From Chloroherpetonaceae bacterium (GTDB lineage: Bacteria > Bacteroidota > Chlorobiia > Chlorobiales > Chloroherpetonaceae), in assembly GCA_028277445.1 (NCBI GenBank), contig JANQGG010000009.1, positions 50,707 through 114,706 of the forward strand: DNA of 64,000 nucleotides, read 5' to 3'. Shown piece by piece: positions 16,596 through 25,974 of this stretch; position 1 is the stretch's first letter; every line of letters begins with the position of its first letter. A program made the position numbers and the translations under genes. The notes beneath the pieces were generated by a model. That model saw nothing but the letters and a program-made list of their open reading frames with translations, did no database searches and was not told the DNA's origin.

Positions 16596-18137
16596 TTACT
16601 CCGGTTTCATTTGCGGGAAAAAGAGCACATCGCGAATGCTGGGTTGGTTGAGCATCACCATCGCCATGCGATCGATGCCAATACCAAGGCCTGCGCAAGG
16701 CGGCATGCCGTATTCCAGAGCTTTTAAGAAATCTTCATCCACGCTCATGGCTTCGTCGTCGCCTTTGGCGCGCATGTCGGCTTGCTGTTCCAAACGCTCG
16801 CGCTGATCCAGCGGGTCATTGAGCTCAGAGAAGGAGTTGCACAATTCTTTTCCGGCTACAATCAATTCAAAGCGTTCCACCAAATGCTTGTGATCGCGAT
16901 GGGTTTTCGCCAGTGGCGACATTTCCAACGGATAATCAATAATAAAGGTGGGTTGGATAAGCTTGGGCTCAACAAACTCGCCAAAGATTTCATCGATTAC
17001 CCTTGAAGCGCTAAGACCAGGTTCGAGTTCAAGGTTTAATTCCTTAGCCATCGTCCTAAGTTCTTCCAGAGATTTTCCTTCAATATCTTTGCCGGTATAT
17101 TTTTGGATGGATTCGGCCATCGTGAGCCGTTCAAAAGGTCCCGAAAAATCTATGGCATGTTCACCAAATGTTACCTGGGTTGAACCGTGCAACGCTTGGG
17201 CGGTTTTAGCCAGAACAGTTTCTACAAGTTCCATCATCCAATTATAGTCCTTATAAGCCACATAAAGCTCCACCTGGGTAAATTCCGGGTTGTGGAAACG
17301 ATCCATACCTTCGTTACGAAAGTCTTTGGCAAATTCGAACACGCCATCAAACCCGCCTACAATGAGGCGTTTTAGGTACAATTCGTTGGCAATGCGTAAA
17401 TACAAATCCATGCCTAAAGAATTGTGATGAGTAACAAAGGGACGCGCCGTAGCGCCGCCATAAATCGGTTGTAAGATCGGGGTTTCAACTTCCAAATAGC
17501 CCTGATCAACAAAATATTGGCGCAAGGTTTGGATCATCAGCGTGCGTTTTTTGAACGCTTCTCGAATCTCGGGATTGACCATCAAATCCAGGTAGCGCTG
17601 TCGGTATCGGAGTTCCTTATCACTGAAAGCATCGTAAGTAATGGTTTTACCATCCACTTCTTTTTGCTTGGCAATCGGTATGGGGCGTAGTGATTTGGAA
17701 AGCAGTTCCAAAGTTTGGGCGTGAATGGAAATTTCACCCTTTTTAGTTCGAAATACATAGCCAACAATACCCACAATATCGCCAATATCAAGCAGCTTGA
17801 ACAGGTTATAGGAATCAACGCCAACATCATCGCGCTTTAAATACACCTGTATTTTTCCGCTGGAATCCTGGATATGGAAAAACGAGGCTTTTCCCATTTT
17901 TCGGATAGACATGATCCTGCCGGCAACTTGAACAGTTTCTTGTTGCTGGTCCTTAAACTGATCTAAAATGGGTTTGGCAAAATGAGTCACCTCAAATGAT
18001 CGGGGATAAGGATCGATGCCAAGCTTGCGAATTTCATCCAATTCCTCGCGCCGGCGTTTCATTTGGTCGTTTAAGTCTTCTTCTAAGTGATGCCTCTCGG
18101 CTTCGGATGGTGATGAATGGTCTAACTGTTCAGGCAT
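16596..18137 (-). CDS. lysS: Lysyl-tRNA synthetase, class II
   Basis: This 513-aa enzyme charges tRNA-Lys with lysine. The N-terminal OB-fold anticodon-binding domain spans about 60-165 ([23 protein letters not shown]). The class II catalytic core follows, with motif 2 at [18 protein letters not shown] and motif 3 at [13 protein letters not shown], near the end. Length matches the bacterial LysS family. The frame is open upstream to 18179, but the ATG at 18137 ([12 protein letters not shown]) gives a normal N-terminus, while the upstream part would be a non-conserved hydrophobic stretch. It stands alone on the minus strand. Confidence 0.96.
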   Translation of the reverse strand: MPEQLDHSSPSEAERHHLEEDLNDQMKRRREELDEIRKLGIDPYPRSFEVTHFAKPILDQFKDQQQETVQVAGRIMSIRKMGKASFFHIQDSSGKIQVYLKRDDVGVDSYNLFKLLDIGDIVGIVGYVFRTKKGEISIHAQTLELLSKSLRPIPIAKQKEVDGKTITYDAFSDKELRYRQRYLDLMVNPEIREAFKKRTLMIQTLRQYFVDQGYLEVETPILQPIYGGATARPFVTHHNSLGMDLYLRIANELYLKRLIVGGFDGVFEFAKDFRNEGMDRFHNPEFTQVELYVAYKDYNWMMELVETVLAKTAQALHGSTQVTFGEHAIDFSGPFERLTMAESIQKYTGKDIEGKSLEELRTMAKELNLELEPGLSASRVIDEIFGEFVEPKLIQPTFIIDYPLEMSPLAKTHRDHKHLVERFELIVAGKELCNSFSELNDPLDQRERLEQQADMRAKGDDEAMSVDEDFLKALEYGMPPCAGLGIGIDRMAMVMLNQPSIRDVLFFPQMKPE

Positions 18138-18251
18138 AGAAAAATGGTTTATAAATAAAAACGAGCGGAGTATATACACCCGCTCGGCATTTGAAAATCT
18201 AGTTATGTATAAGAATTTTTTAAAAGAAAAAAAAGCGTTCCTTTTATAAGA

Positions 18252-18887
18252 TCATCGTGTTTTTGCCGTACCCAAATTGGTTTCACCAATTGTTTGGCAA
18301 TGAAAATCGCGGCTAATGTTATCCAACATTTTTTTTGATACGCTTTGCATGGATATTGCAACAGCGGTTTCAGCCATGACTTTAAAAATTGGTTCAGGAA
18401 AAATTTTAAAAAGCTTGGGAACATCAAAATCAATATGAACGCTAATATTAACAGCCACCTGAGTTTTATTGTCGTGGATTTTTTTCATATCCATCAACCC
18501 TTTGGCTTTGCCAATAAATGTGCGTTCGTCGGGCATTTTATCTAAAATCTTTACGGGATACTCGTTCCAAATTATTTTATTTCCAACTTTATGATTGCTT
18601 GTCACATGTTCGGGCAGATCATGATGGTTTCCATTTTGATGCGCTGGCGGGAGGTTTAAAATGTGTTCTTCGGTTTGTTCAACAAAAAAGATCAATTTCA
18701 TGGGATGGCCTTTGGGGTCGCTTACTTCAAAATCCCATTGATACACATTTTCTAAAGCGGTTGGCGTTACACGTTTACAAAGAGGATTAAACAAAAGGAT
18801 TTTCTCGTGATCCGAAAGGTAACCAAACGTGCTTTGTAAATCTGAATGAAGAATTACCTCGCCATTACAATTTCCTTCAACTTTCAT
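18252..18887 (-). CDS. SRPBCC/DUF1997-like protein next to crtB
   Basis: The 211-aa protein has the pattern of a START/SRPBCC lipid-binding fold. The start (CNGEVILHSDLQSTFGYLSDHEKIL) and a strand-rich middle (YQWDFEVSDPKGHPMKLIFFVE) resemble DUF1997 proteins of phototrophs, and a long amphipathic helix closes the protein. It has no signal peptide. It lies 59 nt downstream of crtB on the same strand and so is probably co-transcribed. A role in handling carotenoid or another hydrophobic ligand is plausible from that context but not shown. Confidence 0.65.
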   Translation of the reverse strand: MKVEGNCNGEVILHSDLQSTFGYLSDHEKILLFNPLCKRVTPTALENVYQWDFEVSDPKGHPMKLIFFVEQTEEHILNLPPAHQNGNHHDLPEHVTSNHKVGNKIIWNEYPVKILDKMPDERTFIGKAKGLMDMKKIHDNKTQVAVNISVHIDFDVPKLFKIFPEPIFKVMAETAVAISMQSVSKKMLDNISRDFHCQTIGETNLGTAKTR

Positions 18888-18946
18888 AGTACTACTAAAC
18901 TTATGTGAAATAAAACCGACTAAAAATTCCTAATTAGGAATTAATA

Positions 18947-19936
18947 TTAAACTTTTTTGATTCTTAACCAAGTCATTGGAACGTTTATTAATTTTTTTGA
19001 AAAAGGAACAAATGCGCGTTTAGTAAACACATTGTAATTGTTTTTTTCAATAGCATCAAGGATTTGCCCATAATTGGCGCTACTGATGGCAACGGCAAAA
19101 CGGCTATCGGGCTCAAGCATCGGAATGCCAATTTCGGATTCGTGATAATAAGTTCTGGCCCGATCGATTTGAAATTTCATGAAGTCTAAAAACTGACCAT
19201 TAACTTTATGCGCTTTTAAATCATCTTCAGAATAGTTGAATCGCTTAAAATCTTCACGGGGTAGATAAATTCTCCCACGATCGATATCTTCGCCAACATC
19301 GCGTAAAATGTTCGTCAGTTGCATGGCAACGCCAAGTTTTATGGCGTAATCCAAGGCTATTTTATTTTTGTATCCAAAAATTTCCGACGTCATCAATCCT
19401 ACTACGGAAGCCACTTTATAGCAATACACATAAAGTTCATCAAACGTCTCAAAACCTTTAAACTGCAAATCCATGCAAACCCCTTCAATAAGTTCAAACG
19501 GAAGATTTTTTGGTATTTTGTATTGATTAAGGGTATCGTGCCAGGCAATCATAATCGGGTTGTTGATATATGCGCCGTTATAACACGCATCCAAATCCGA
19601 TTTCCAGGTTTCAATTAAAGCGATGATTTTCTCTTTGGTCAGGGTTTTTCGGCTGAGTTTATCTTCGGCGCGATCAACCAAATCATCTACATATCGGCAC
19701 AACGCATAAACCGCGTAAACCGCATTTTGTTTGCTTTTTGGCAAAAATTTGGTACCAAAATAAAACGTTTTGGCATGTTTCATCGATACCTGCCGACAGT
19801 ATTCATATGCTAACGCAACGTCTTCGGATGAAACAGGGTGATCGGTTTTAATTGGTTTTGATTGAGAAGATGCAGGATTTATATTGCACTGAGGCGAAAT
19901 TTTTTGTGGATTATTTTCTAACACTTTAGACGGCAA
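18947..19936 (-). CDS. crtB: Phytoene synthase (squalene/phytoene synthase family)
   Basis: This 329-aa trans-isoprenyl diphosphate synthase condenses two geranylgeranyl diphosphates into phytoene, the first committed step of C40 carotenoids. It shows HAKTFYFGTKFLP, the first Asp-rich motif CRYVDDLVDRAED (about residue 80), and the second, TNILRDVGEDIDRGRIYLP (about 215-235), which together bind Mg-diphosphate. The YLP after the second motif is typical of CrtB. A short, Pro/Ser-rich N-terminal extension of about 35 residues precedes the domain. Squalene-type synthases (HpnC/D) are the alternative, but the motifs fit CrtB better. Confidence 0.88.
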   Translation of the reverse strand: MPSKVLENNPQKISPQCNINPASSQSKPIKTDHPVSSEDVALAYEYCRQVSMKHAKTFYFGTKFLPKSKQNAVYAVYALCRYVDDLVDRAEDKLSRKTLTKEKIIALIETWKSDLDACYNGAYINNPIMIAWHDTLNQYKIPKNLPFELIEGVCMDLQFKGFETFDELYVYCYKVASVVGLMTSEIFGYKNKIALDYAIKLGVAMQLTNILRDVGEDIDRGRIYLPREDFKRFNYSEDDLKAHKVNGQFLDFMKFQIDRARTYYHESEIGIPMLEPDSRFAVAISSANYGQILDAIEKNNYNVFTKRAFVPFSKKLINVPMTWLRIKKV

Positions 19937-20164
19937 ATAGGATTAAATAAGTAAACTCATAAAAGCACCTGCTTTGAAACAAATATCGAGGAGTAATAAA
20001 GCGTATTAAAGAGCGATTTAGCAATCATCAAAACGATCAATGAGTATTGCTTTAAAACACTGGCAAAATAAAAAAGTTTAGTGATTATTTTATATAAATA
20101 AAACATCAAAATGATTTGATGAGTATTATTATAAGGATAGAGGATTTTTGTCACTTAAAGCATA

Positions 20165-21484
20165 ATGGATTTGCAGCACACTGAACAGTATAACACACAG
20201 GCACAACAACCTCAAGAAAAGGCAATTTTAGTTGGCATTAGCAATCCCCCGAAAGTATATAAATGGCAGGCAGAAGACTATTTATCGGAACTTGAGCAAC
20301 TGGCTGATACGGCCGGCGCAAAGGTATTGGGAAAGGTCATCCAGGATAAACGACAGGTTGATCCGGTCTTTTCCATTGGTAGTGGGAAAGTGCGGGAAAT
20401 TGCTGATTTTGTGCATGAACATAAAATTGATCTGGTGATTTTTGATGGCGATTTAAGCCCATTGCAGATCAAAAATCTTGGAAAAGCGTTTGAGTGCAAA
20501 GTATTGGATCGAACGGCGTTGATTTTGCAGATTTTTGCGGTCAGGGCAAAATCATCCCAAGCAAAGCTCCAGGTTGAACTTGCCCAGCTCGAGTATCTTT
20601 TACCCCGATTAACCCGCCAATGGACTCACCTTTCAAAACAAAAAGGGGGTATTGGCACTAAAGGTCCGGGTGAAACCCAGATTGAAACAGATCGCCGATT
20701 GATCTGGCAGCGCATTTCAACCCTTAAACAACGCCTGAAGCAAGTTTCAACACAACATCAAACCCAAACACGACTTCGGGATAATGTCATTAAATTCTCG
20801 CTTGTCGGTTATACCAATGCCGGCAAATCAACATTGATGAATGTGCTTTGCCCCAAAGCGCAGGTTGAGTCGGAAGATCGCGTATTTGCAACCTTAGATA
20901 CAACAACCCGGCGATTGGATTTGGATTGTACCGAAGATGTGGTGCTTTCCGACACGGTTGGGTTTATTCGCAAGCTTCCGCATAAACTCGTAGAAAGTTT
21001 TAAATCCACTTTAGACGAGGTGCGAGACTCAGATTTTTTAATTCATTTGGTTGATTTGAGCCACCCTCAGTACGAAGAGCAGATCGAAGTGGTGGAGAAT
21101 ACTTTAAAAGACATTGGCGTAGAGAACAAAGACACGTTATTGGTGATGAACAAAATTGATCGGCTCAGTGAAGATCAGGATTTAACGGCATTAAAGAAAC
21201 ATTATCCAAATGCCGTATTCATTAGCGCCGCTCGATCCATTAACATCAACGCGTTAAAATCAAAACTCACAGAGCAGGTAAAATCTGATTTTGAGGATCA
21301 TTATATTCGCATTCATGTTTCGGACTACCGAATTATTAGCCTGTTGCATGAAAAAACCGACGTTTTGAAAAAGCATTACGACGGTGAAGATATAGACGTG
21401 TGGTTTAGTGTATCAAAAAAACGCATGCCCATTATTGAATCGGCGCTCTCTAAAGCCAATTACGTTTTAAATCATGAGCAATAA
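20165..21484 (+). CDS. hflX: Ribosome-associated GTPase HflX
   Basis: This 439-aa GTPase splits or rescues stalled 70S ribosomes. The N-terminal HflX domain carries FDGDLSPLQIKNLGKAFE and VLDRTALILQIFAVRA, then GTKGPGETQIETDRR, a family hallmark. The G domain follows with G1 GYTNAGKSTLMN (about residue 216), G3 DTVGFIRKLPH and G4 MNKIDRL. It begins a plus-strand cluster. The next ORF overlaps its end by 11 nt. Confidence 0.95.
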   Translation: MDLQHTEQYNTQAQQPQEKAILVGISNPPKVYKWQAEDYLSELEQLADTAGAKVLGKVIQDKRQVDPVFSIGSGKVREIADFVHEHKIDLVIFDGDLSPLQIKNLGKAFECKVLDRTALILQIFAVRAKSSQAKLQVELAQLEYLLPRLTRQWTHLSKQKGGIGTKGPGETQIETDRRLIWQRISTLKQRLKQVSTQHQTQTRLRDNVIKFSLVGYTNAGKSTLMNVLCPKAQVESEDRVFATLDTTTRRLDLDCTEDVVLSDTVGFIRKLPHKLVESFKSTLDEVRDSDFLIHLVDLSHPQYEEQIEVVENTLKDIGVENKDTLLVMNKIDRLSEDQDLTALKKHYPNAVFISAARSININALKSKLTEQVKSDFEDHYIRIHVSDYRIISLLHEKTDVLKKHYDGEDIDVWFSVSKKRMPIIESALSKANYVLNHEQ

Positions 21485-21881
21485 ACAATCGTATTGGATA
21501 CTTTGGTTAGCGTTATTATTGGTGTGTTCCAATGAGGCTTTCGGCGCTAATGTTAAAACCGAAGCTGGTGAGCCTTGCCCACTGCCAAATGTTTTTCAAG
21601 AAAAAACTAACAAGCCATCATTGTTGAGCCAATCCGGTGAAATGACCTTATGCACGCTGTATTTAAGAACGAGTTTAACTCAAGAGCAGCGTTATGCCGC
21701 GTTATTAAATACTAAGATTGAATCGCATGACTTGGATTCAAGCGTAATTCAAAAAAAATATGGGAATATTGAGGAAGAACAATTATTTTCAGTTCGCAAT
21801 ATTGGTATATTTACTGTCATTATAGGATCGGTAACCGGATTGGTATATATGCTAAATCAAGTTACACAAGCACCATTTTAA
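21474..21881 (+). CDS. Hypothetical exported/membrane protein
   Basis: This 135-aa protein is unrecognised. Its N-terminus looks like a signal peptide (YWILWLALLLVCSNEAFGA). A hydrophobic helix near the C-terminus (IFTVIIGSVTGLVYMLNQV) would anchor it. The middle contains CPLPNVFQEK and ends before an SLTQEQRYAALL segment. It overlaps hflX by 11 nt and is followed after 10 nt by another unknown ORF, so it belongs to the hflX-ybeY transcript. Confidence 0.6.
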   Translation: MSNKQSYWILWLALLLVCSNEAFGANVKTEAGEPCPLPNVFQEKTNKPSLLSQSGEMTLCTLYLRTSLTQEQRYAALLNTKIESHDLDSSVIQKKYGNIEEEQLFSVRNIGIFTVIIGSVTGLVYMLNQVTQAPF

Positions 21882-21891
21882 CCATATTAAG

Positions 21892-22335
21892 ATGAGCTAT
21901 TTGTTTACAAAAGACGATTTTGAAAAAATTTCACAAGCCCTGGATGCAAAAGCCACGATTAGCTCAGATGAGACCGTTAGATTTGTGGTTGAGGATCAAA
22001 AGAAGCGTCGAAATATTGAATTGGAAGTGATTACGGATATAGAAATAGACGATAAAAGAGGAAATTTAATTTCAATTTATACACCGCTTGGTTTAATACA
22101 ATTGCACGGATGCACAAATTATATCGCGAGCGGGGAGCTTGGCGAAGTCATCTTGTTTGCTGAAACAAAAGATACGGTATCGGGTATTGTGATCAGTAAA
22201 GATGCCGGTGTTACCAGTTATACCAACGTGCAAAAGTCGTTACTCTCCAAAGATCCATTCAAATTAAGAGGTGAAATATTGGGATGCGCGATTCAGTTAT
22301 CGTTAACCGAGCATAAACTCGAAGAAATGAAGTAA
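21892..22335 (+). CDS. Hypothetical protein between hflX and ybeY
   Basis: This 147-aa protein is not recognised. It is cytoplasmic, mostly strands: VRFVVEDQKKRRNIELEVI, LISIYTPLGLIQLHG, then a segment LGEVILFAETKDTVSGIVIS and a helical tail. It looks like a small beta-barrel or sandwich domain. It lies in a tight plus-strand run, 10 nt after one unknown ORF and 23 nt before ybeY, so it is likely co-transcribed with rRNA-processing genes. Confidence 0.6.
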   Translation: MSYLFTKDDFEKISQALDAKATISSDETVRFVVEDQKKRRNIELEVITDIEIDDKRGNLISIYTPLGLIQLHGCTNYIASGELGEVILFAETKDTVSGIVISKDAGVTSYTNVQKSLLSKDPFKLRGEILGCAIQLSLTEHKLEEMK

Positions 22336-22358
22336 TCGTGTTGGTGTAAGCCCAAAAT

Positions 22359-22781
22359 ATGCCCATTTTTTTAACCAATACCACTAAAACTGTTTTACCG
22401 GAACAATCTTTAAAAACGCTTATTGAGCAAGTGATTATTAGTGAAAAGAAATCATGTTTGGAAATATCGGCAGTCTATTGCGGCGATCACTATATCAAAA
22501 AAATCAACCAATCTTATTTAAATCATTCCTATCCTACCGATACAATTTCTTTTCGATTGAACGAAGGGGAAGCTATTGAAGGGGAGTTTTATATTTCCAT
22601 TCATACCATCAAACGAAATGCCCATTGTTATGGCGTTAGCTTTGAAAACGAGTTGTTTCGAGTAACCATACATTCGGTATTGCATTTGTTAGGGTATAAT
22701 GATCAAACCCCTGAGGAAAAGCAACGCATGACGGAGAAAGAAGATCATTACTTGAACCGGTTTCAACATCATCTAAACTGA
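22359..22781 (+). CDS. ybeY: Endoribonuclease/rRNA maturation factor YbeY
   Basis: This 140-aa protein is a zinc-dependent RNase of the UPF0054 family, needed for 16S rRNA 3'-end maturation. The metal motif is HSVLHLLGYNDQTPEEKQRM near residues 107-125. The two canonical His residues are present, but the third ligand position reads Asp (GYND) instead of the common GYDH. That variant is known from the Bacteroidota/Chlorobiota side. An upstream DTISF segment fits the family. It closes the hflX cluster. Confidence 0.88.
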   Translation: MPIFLTNTTKTVLPEQSLKTLIEQVIISEKKSCLEISAVYCGDHYIKKINQSYLNHSYPTDTISFRLNEGEAIEGEFYISIHTIKRNAHCYGVSFENELFRVTIHSVLHLLGYNDQTPEEKQRMTEKEDHYLNRFQHHLN

Positions 22782-22821
22782 AACGAAGCCTCCCTCTTAT
22801 TTAAATTTTTCAGTACGACTT

Positions 22822-24015
22822 ATGAATCTTAAACTCATAGAAAAACCTAACGATCAAAATAGAACAATACAGGTTGAATCAAAATCAAAGAGAGCCTTAA
22901 AAACTTACAATGGTCATGTAAATGGTTCTTTGGCTCAAAGCCTTCTTAAACCGGCTGAAAAACAACGAAAAATTCAGCAATGGAAAGTGCTTTTACGTCA
23001 GAGTATTGAAACGCCGGAAGAAGTGTCTGATATTTGGGGCGAAAATCTTGAGATTTTGAAAGCCTTAAATGAAGATTTTCATATCCGCATTAATCCCTAT
23101 TTTGCGTCATTGATTCATACAAAACACGATCCGATTTATAAACAGGTTGTTCCGGATAGTAAAGAATTGCAAAAAGGGCTCAACATATCCGATCCTTTAA
23201 ATGAAGAAGCGGTTTCGCCTATTGCGAGTATAACCCACCGTTACGCCGATAGGGTGCTTTTTTTAGTCACTCACCAATGCGCGGTATATTGCCGGTTTTG
23301 CACCAGGCGGCGCAAAGTTTCCGATTTGCGAAAATTAAGTGAAAAGTTCATTGATGAAGGCATTGAGTACATTGAATCGCATCCTGAGATCCGCGATGTG
23401 ATATTATCGGGAGGAGATCCCTTGATGCTGGACGATCATAAACTGGCTTATATTTTAGAGCGTTTATCCAAGATAAAGCATATTGATTTTGTAAGGATCG
23501 GCACAAAAATGCCTTGTGTTCTTCCGCAACGCATTACGCCCCAATTATGTGAGATTCTCAAGGCCTACCAACCCATATATATTAATACCCATTTTAATCA
23601 TCCTCGCGAAATGACCCCGGAAGCCAAAAAGGCGTGTCATATGCTTGCTGATTCGGGAGCGCCTTTGGGCAACCAAACGGTGCTTTTAAAAGATGTCAAT
23701 GATGATTTAGAAACCTTGCTTACCTTAATCCGCGAGCTTTTAAAAGTGCGCGTAAAACCGTATTACCTTTATCAGGCCGATCTGACAGCAGGCACCGAGC
23801 ATTTTAGAACCCGCGTTGAAAAAGGCATTGAATTGATTGAGGGAATGAGAGGAAAAATTTCCGGGATGGGATTGCCGCAATTCGTGATAGATGCGCCAAA
23901 TGGCGGTGGGAAAATCCCGGTATCAAGCCAATCCGTCATTACAATGAGTAGGGATGAAGTGATAATTAAAGGGCTTGATGGGTTGATGTATCGTTATCCG
24001 CAAGTTCGTGTCTAG
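22822..24015 (+). CDS. kamA: KamA-family radical SAM protein (lysine 2,3-aminomutase-like)
   Basis: The 397-aa radical SAM enzyme has CxxxCxxC as CAVYCRFC, with the Fe4S4 Cys residues at 153, 157 and 160. The RRRKV following the cluster and GGDPLMLDD motifs are typical of lysine 2,3-aminomutases, which use PLP and SAM to move the amino group of lysine. A late PNGGGKIPV motif near the PLP Lys also fits. Length lies between EpmB (about 340) and clostridial KamA (about 415). It could act on free lysine or on EF-P; no EF-P gene lies in the window. It begins 40 nt after ybeY. Confidence 0.85.
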   Translation: MNLKLIEKPNDQNRTIQVESKSKRALKTYNGHVNGSLAQSLLKPAEKQRKIQQWKVLLRQSIETPEEVSDIWGENLEILKALNEDFHIRINPYFASLIHTKHDPIYKQVVPDSKELQKGLNISDPLNEEAVSPIASITHRYADRVLFLVTHQCAVYCRFCTRRRKVSDLRKLSEKFIDEGIEYIESHPEIRDVILSGGDPLMLDDHKLAYILERLSKIKHIDFVRIGTKMPCVLPQRITPQLCEILKAYQPIYINTHFNHPREMTPEAKKACHMLADSGAPLGNQTVLLKDVNDDLETLLTLIRELLKVRVKPYYLYQADLTAGTEHFRTRVEKGIELIEGMRGKISGMGLPQFVIDAPNGGGKIPVSSQSVITMSRDEVIIKGLDGLMYRYPQVRV

Positions 24016-24162
24016 CTTTTTTCTTCGGATGTCTCCATAAAAATCCATGTCACCTTACTTGATTAAGGGTGATCGGGGGCATAAGTGTCTATCGCCCCGG
24101 TTAAATGAGACAAGATTTTGGAAAAATGCCGTTGCTGACGCGTTTTCTCTTCTACTTGCGAA

Positions 24163-24186
24163 AACAAGGGGTTGCAACCCCTTGTT
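24163..24186. repeat. 24-bp perfect palindrome
   Basis: The arms AACAAGGGGTTG and CAACCCCTTGTT are exact complements with no loop. It lies about 150 nt after the kamA stop and has no T-run on either side, so it is a dispersed palindrome rather than a proven terminator. Confidence 0.7.
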
Positions 24187-24263
24187 ATAGCTGAAACTCA
24201 TGCGTCTTAGCAGTTAATTTGAACAAGCCAAACACAAATGGATAATGACGATTAATTAACCGG

Positions 24264-24336
24264 GTCATGCTGAACTTGTTTCAGCATCTCAACCAAATTG
24301 GCATTATCTGAGACCCTGAAATAAATTCAGGGTGAC
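24264..24336. repeat. Dispersed repeat A, copy 1
   Basis: The element begins GTCATGCTGAAC, has an internal palindrome (GAAC-TTGTTTCAG), and ends GAGACCCTGAAAT...ATTCAGGGTGAC. Copy 2 is at 25370-25441. The ends are nearly identical; the middle differs by a short insertion. Confidence 0.8.
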
Positions 24337-24353
24337 ATAAAAAAAAGTAGACT

Positions 24354-24430
24354 CGTCATCGTGAACGCCTGTAAGGCGTGCGGCGATCCAGAAAATGCCT
24401 CTGGATTGCTTCACTTCGTTCGCAATGACG
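24354..24430. repeat. Dispersed repeat B, copy 1
   Basis: It begins CGTCATCGTGAACGCC, contains GTAAGGCGTGCGGCGATCC and ATGCCTCTGGATTGCTT, and ends CGCAATGACG. Copy 2 lies at 25204-25282 in the same order relative to the flanking DNA. Confidence 0.8.
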
Positions 24431-25203
24431 AGTTAGCAAATGAGTTAATATTAGGATATAGTAGGCATATTTTTCCACCTCCGGCTTCTTCGAAGCCACC
24501 TCCCAGAGCGTGAGGATAGTTTATTGAAGTCACAAATTCTAATGCCGAATTGTGTTTTATTGTCCCTCTCTCTGAGAGGGTGGCCGACAGGCCGGGAGAG
24601 GAAAATTCGTCATTAGTAACTTGATGCAGCATCAAAAAGCGCTCTCATTTAAATGTATTGGAGGGGAAAACGGCCAAACTATGAACCGTATAAAATGCCG
24701 TCATAAACGATTTGTCCGAGACCTTAGAAAATCAAGATTATGAAAACAGGGTAAACCCTTTATAAGTACCTAAAAAATAGGAACATAACAAAGCTGACTT
24801 AAAATGTTGAGGTTTCGGGGTTGGGTAAGAATAAGAATTTAAATAGGTTAGCTAGGTCTAAATATGGCAATTGAATAAAAAAGTTATTTGACATCGCTGG
24901 TTTTTTACTAAGGTTTCGTAACTTGCTTGTGGTGCCTTTATTCATAGGGAATTGCAGGGGTGCGCTATTCAGCTTGTAGAACTCGTAGGGATTCAGAAAT
25001 GATGAATTGAAATGAACGTGATTTGAATACAGCTTTGGGGTCAGCGTTAATGAAGTAGTTTTAGCGATCATTTAACATCTATCATAAGTTTTCATCGTAT
25101 TCGTTGGGGGCATGTATTAATGATGAATGGCGTTTTGCGCTAAGCAAAACTTAAATCGTAAGGCTACTTTTTTTACTCTCTCAAAGCATTTCCTATTATC
25201 GCA
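24431..25203. other. Gene-less repeat-rich spacer
   Basis: No supported gene occurs in the DNA between the two B copies. It holds a palindromic GGCTTCTTCGAAGCC near 24482 and a GC-rich hairpin of the TCCCTCTCTCTGAGAGGGT type near 24560-24605, both of dispersed-repeat character. A 90-aa frame on the minus strand (24799-25071) has no recognisable domain and is probably chance. Confidence 0.6.
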
Positions 25204-25282
25204 CGTCATCGCGAACGCGTGTAAGGCGTGCGGCGATCCAGAAAATGCGTCTGGATTGCTTCGCTGTGCTTATCGCAATGAC
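25204..25282. repeat. Dispersed repeat B, copy 2
   Basis: It matches the copy at 24354-24430 with a handful of differences (GCGAACGCGT for GTGAACGCCT; GCGTCTGG for GCCTCTGG). The end CGCAATGAC is conserved. Confidence 0.8.
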
Positions 25283-25369
25283 TTCATAGACATATGCTCA
25301 ATTATAAATTCGTCATTGGAAGCTCAAATATTTGCCAATAAACAAAAGGAAAATGACACTCATTTTCTA

Positions 25370-25441
25370 GTCATGCTGAACATGTTTCAGCATCTCACGT
25401 TCTTGCAGAAGTCTGAGACCCTGAAATTAATTCAGGGTGAC
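25370..25441. repeat. Dispersed repeat A, copy 2
   Basis: GTCATGCTGAACATGTTTCAG starts the copy and ATTCAGGGTGAC ends it. The internal spacer differs from copy 1. With the three other elements it makes this the most repeat-dense part of the window. Confidence 0.8.
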
Positions 25442-25588
25442 CAATAACGTAAATGCGTCATTGGAAACTTGATTTAGCATCTTAAACACCCTCATCTAAA
25501 TTCTTTCCCAGCTAGAGAAAACTTTGAAAGGCATAGTTGTTACATGTTGTAAATCAGCAATAGGGAAGTGTGGGGCGATAAAAAATTC

Positions 25589-25964
25589 TGGAGCTGTACG
25601 ATAAGCCGAATTCTGTACTGCAAAATGCAGTTGCAATCATTTATCTGAGCGACTCACCCGGAGACTTTCCGTTAAGGAATTGAGCGGGCAACTCTTTTAA
25701 AGCCTCCTTACATAGTCTTGCATCGGGGAGGTTTACCCGGCACAAATTGTTACCAACTTGTCCGGTGGTCTCTTACACCACCATTTCACCCTTACCTTAA
25801 CATAAGGCGGTATGCTTTCTGTTGCACTTGCTGTCAATAAACCCAGGAGGTTTATTGCCCAAACTTGGCTATGCCTTGTTTGGCACCCTGCCCTGTGATG
25901 TTCGGACTTTCCTCTGCAAAGTCAACTGTATAAGCTACTCTGCAGCGATTGCATGTACAGCCCC
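25589..25964 (-). ncRNA. rnpB: RNase P RNA
   Basis: On the minus strand the conserved 5' core GAGGAAAGTCCGAACATCAC is followed by AGGGCAGGGTGCC. The 3' core ACAGAATTCGGCTTAT appears near the end. Helix P1 is formed by GGGGCTGTAC at 25964-25955 and GTACAGCTCC at about 25599-25590. This is the catalytic RNA that trims tRNA 5' leaders. After the 3' end the minus strand reads ATTTTTTAT, a likely termination region. The 5' end is 10 nt from the stop of the zinc-ribbon gene. Confidence 0.95.
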
Positions 25965-25974
25965 AATTTGTCAA

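Noticed and set aside
19957..20154. 65-aa minus-strand ORF upstream of crtB
   Set aside because: It is low-complexity, AT-rich and lies in the divergent promoter region of hflX.
24411..24635. 74-aa minus-strand ORF
   Set aside because: It overlaps repeat B1 and GC-rich hairpins; it is a chance frame in repeats.
24799..25071. 90-aa minus-strand ORF in the repeat spacer
   Set aside because: There is no recognisable domain, neighbour or ribosome-binding site. It is possibly random.
25127..25447. 106-aa plus-strand ORF
   Set aside because: It reads through repeat copies B2 and A2 and has no protein-like conservation pattern.
24016..25588. CRISPR array
   Set aside because: The repeats are few, long, palindromic and not regularly spaced, and there are no cas genes.
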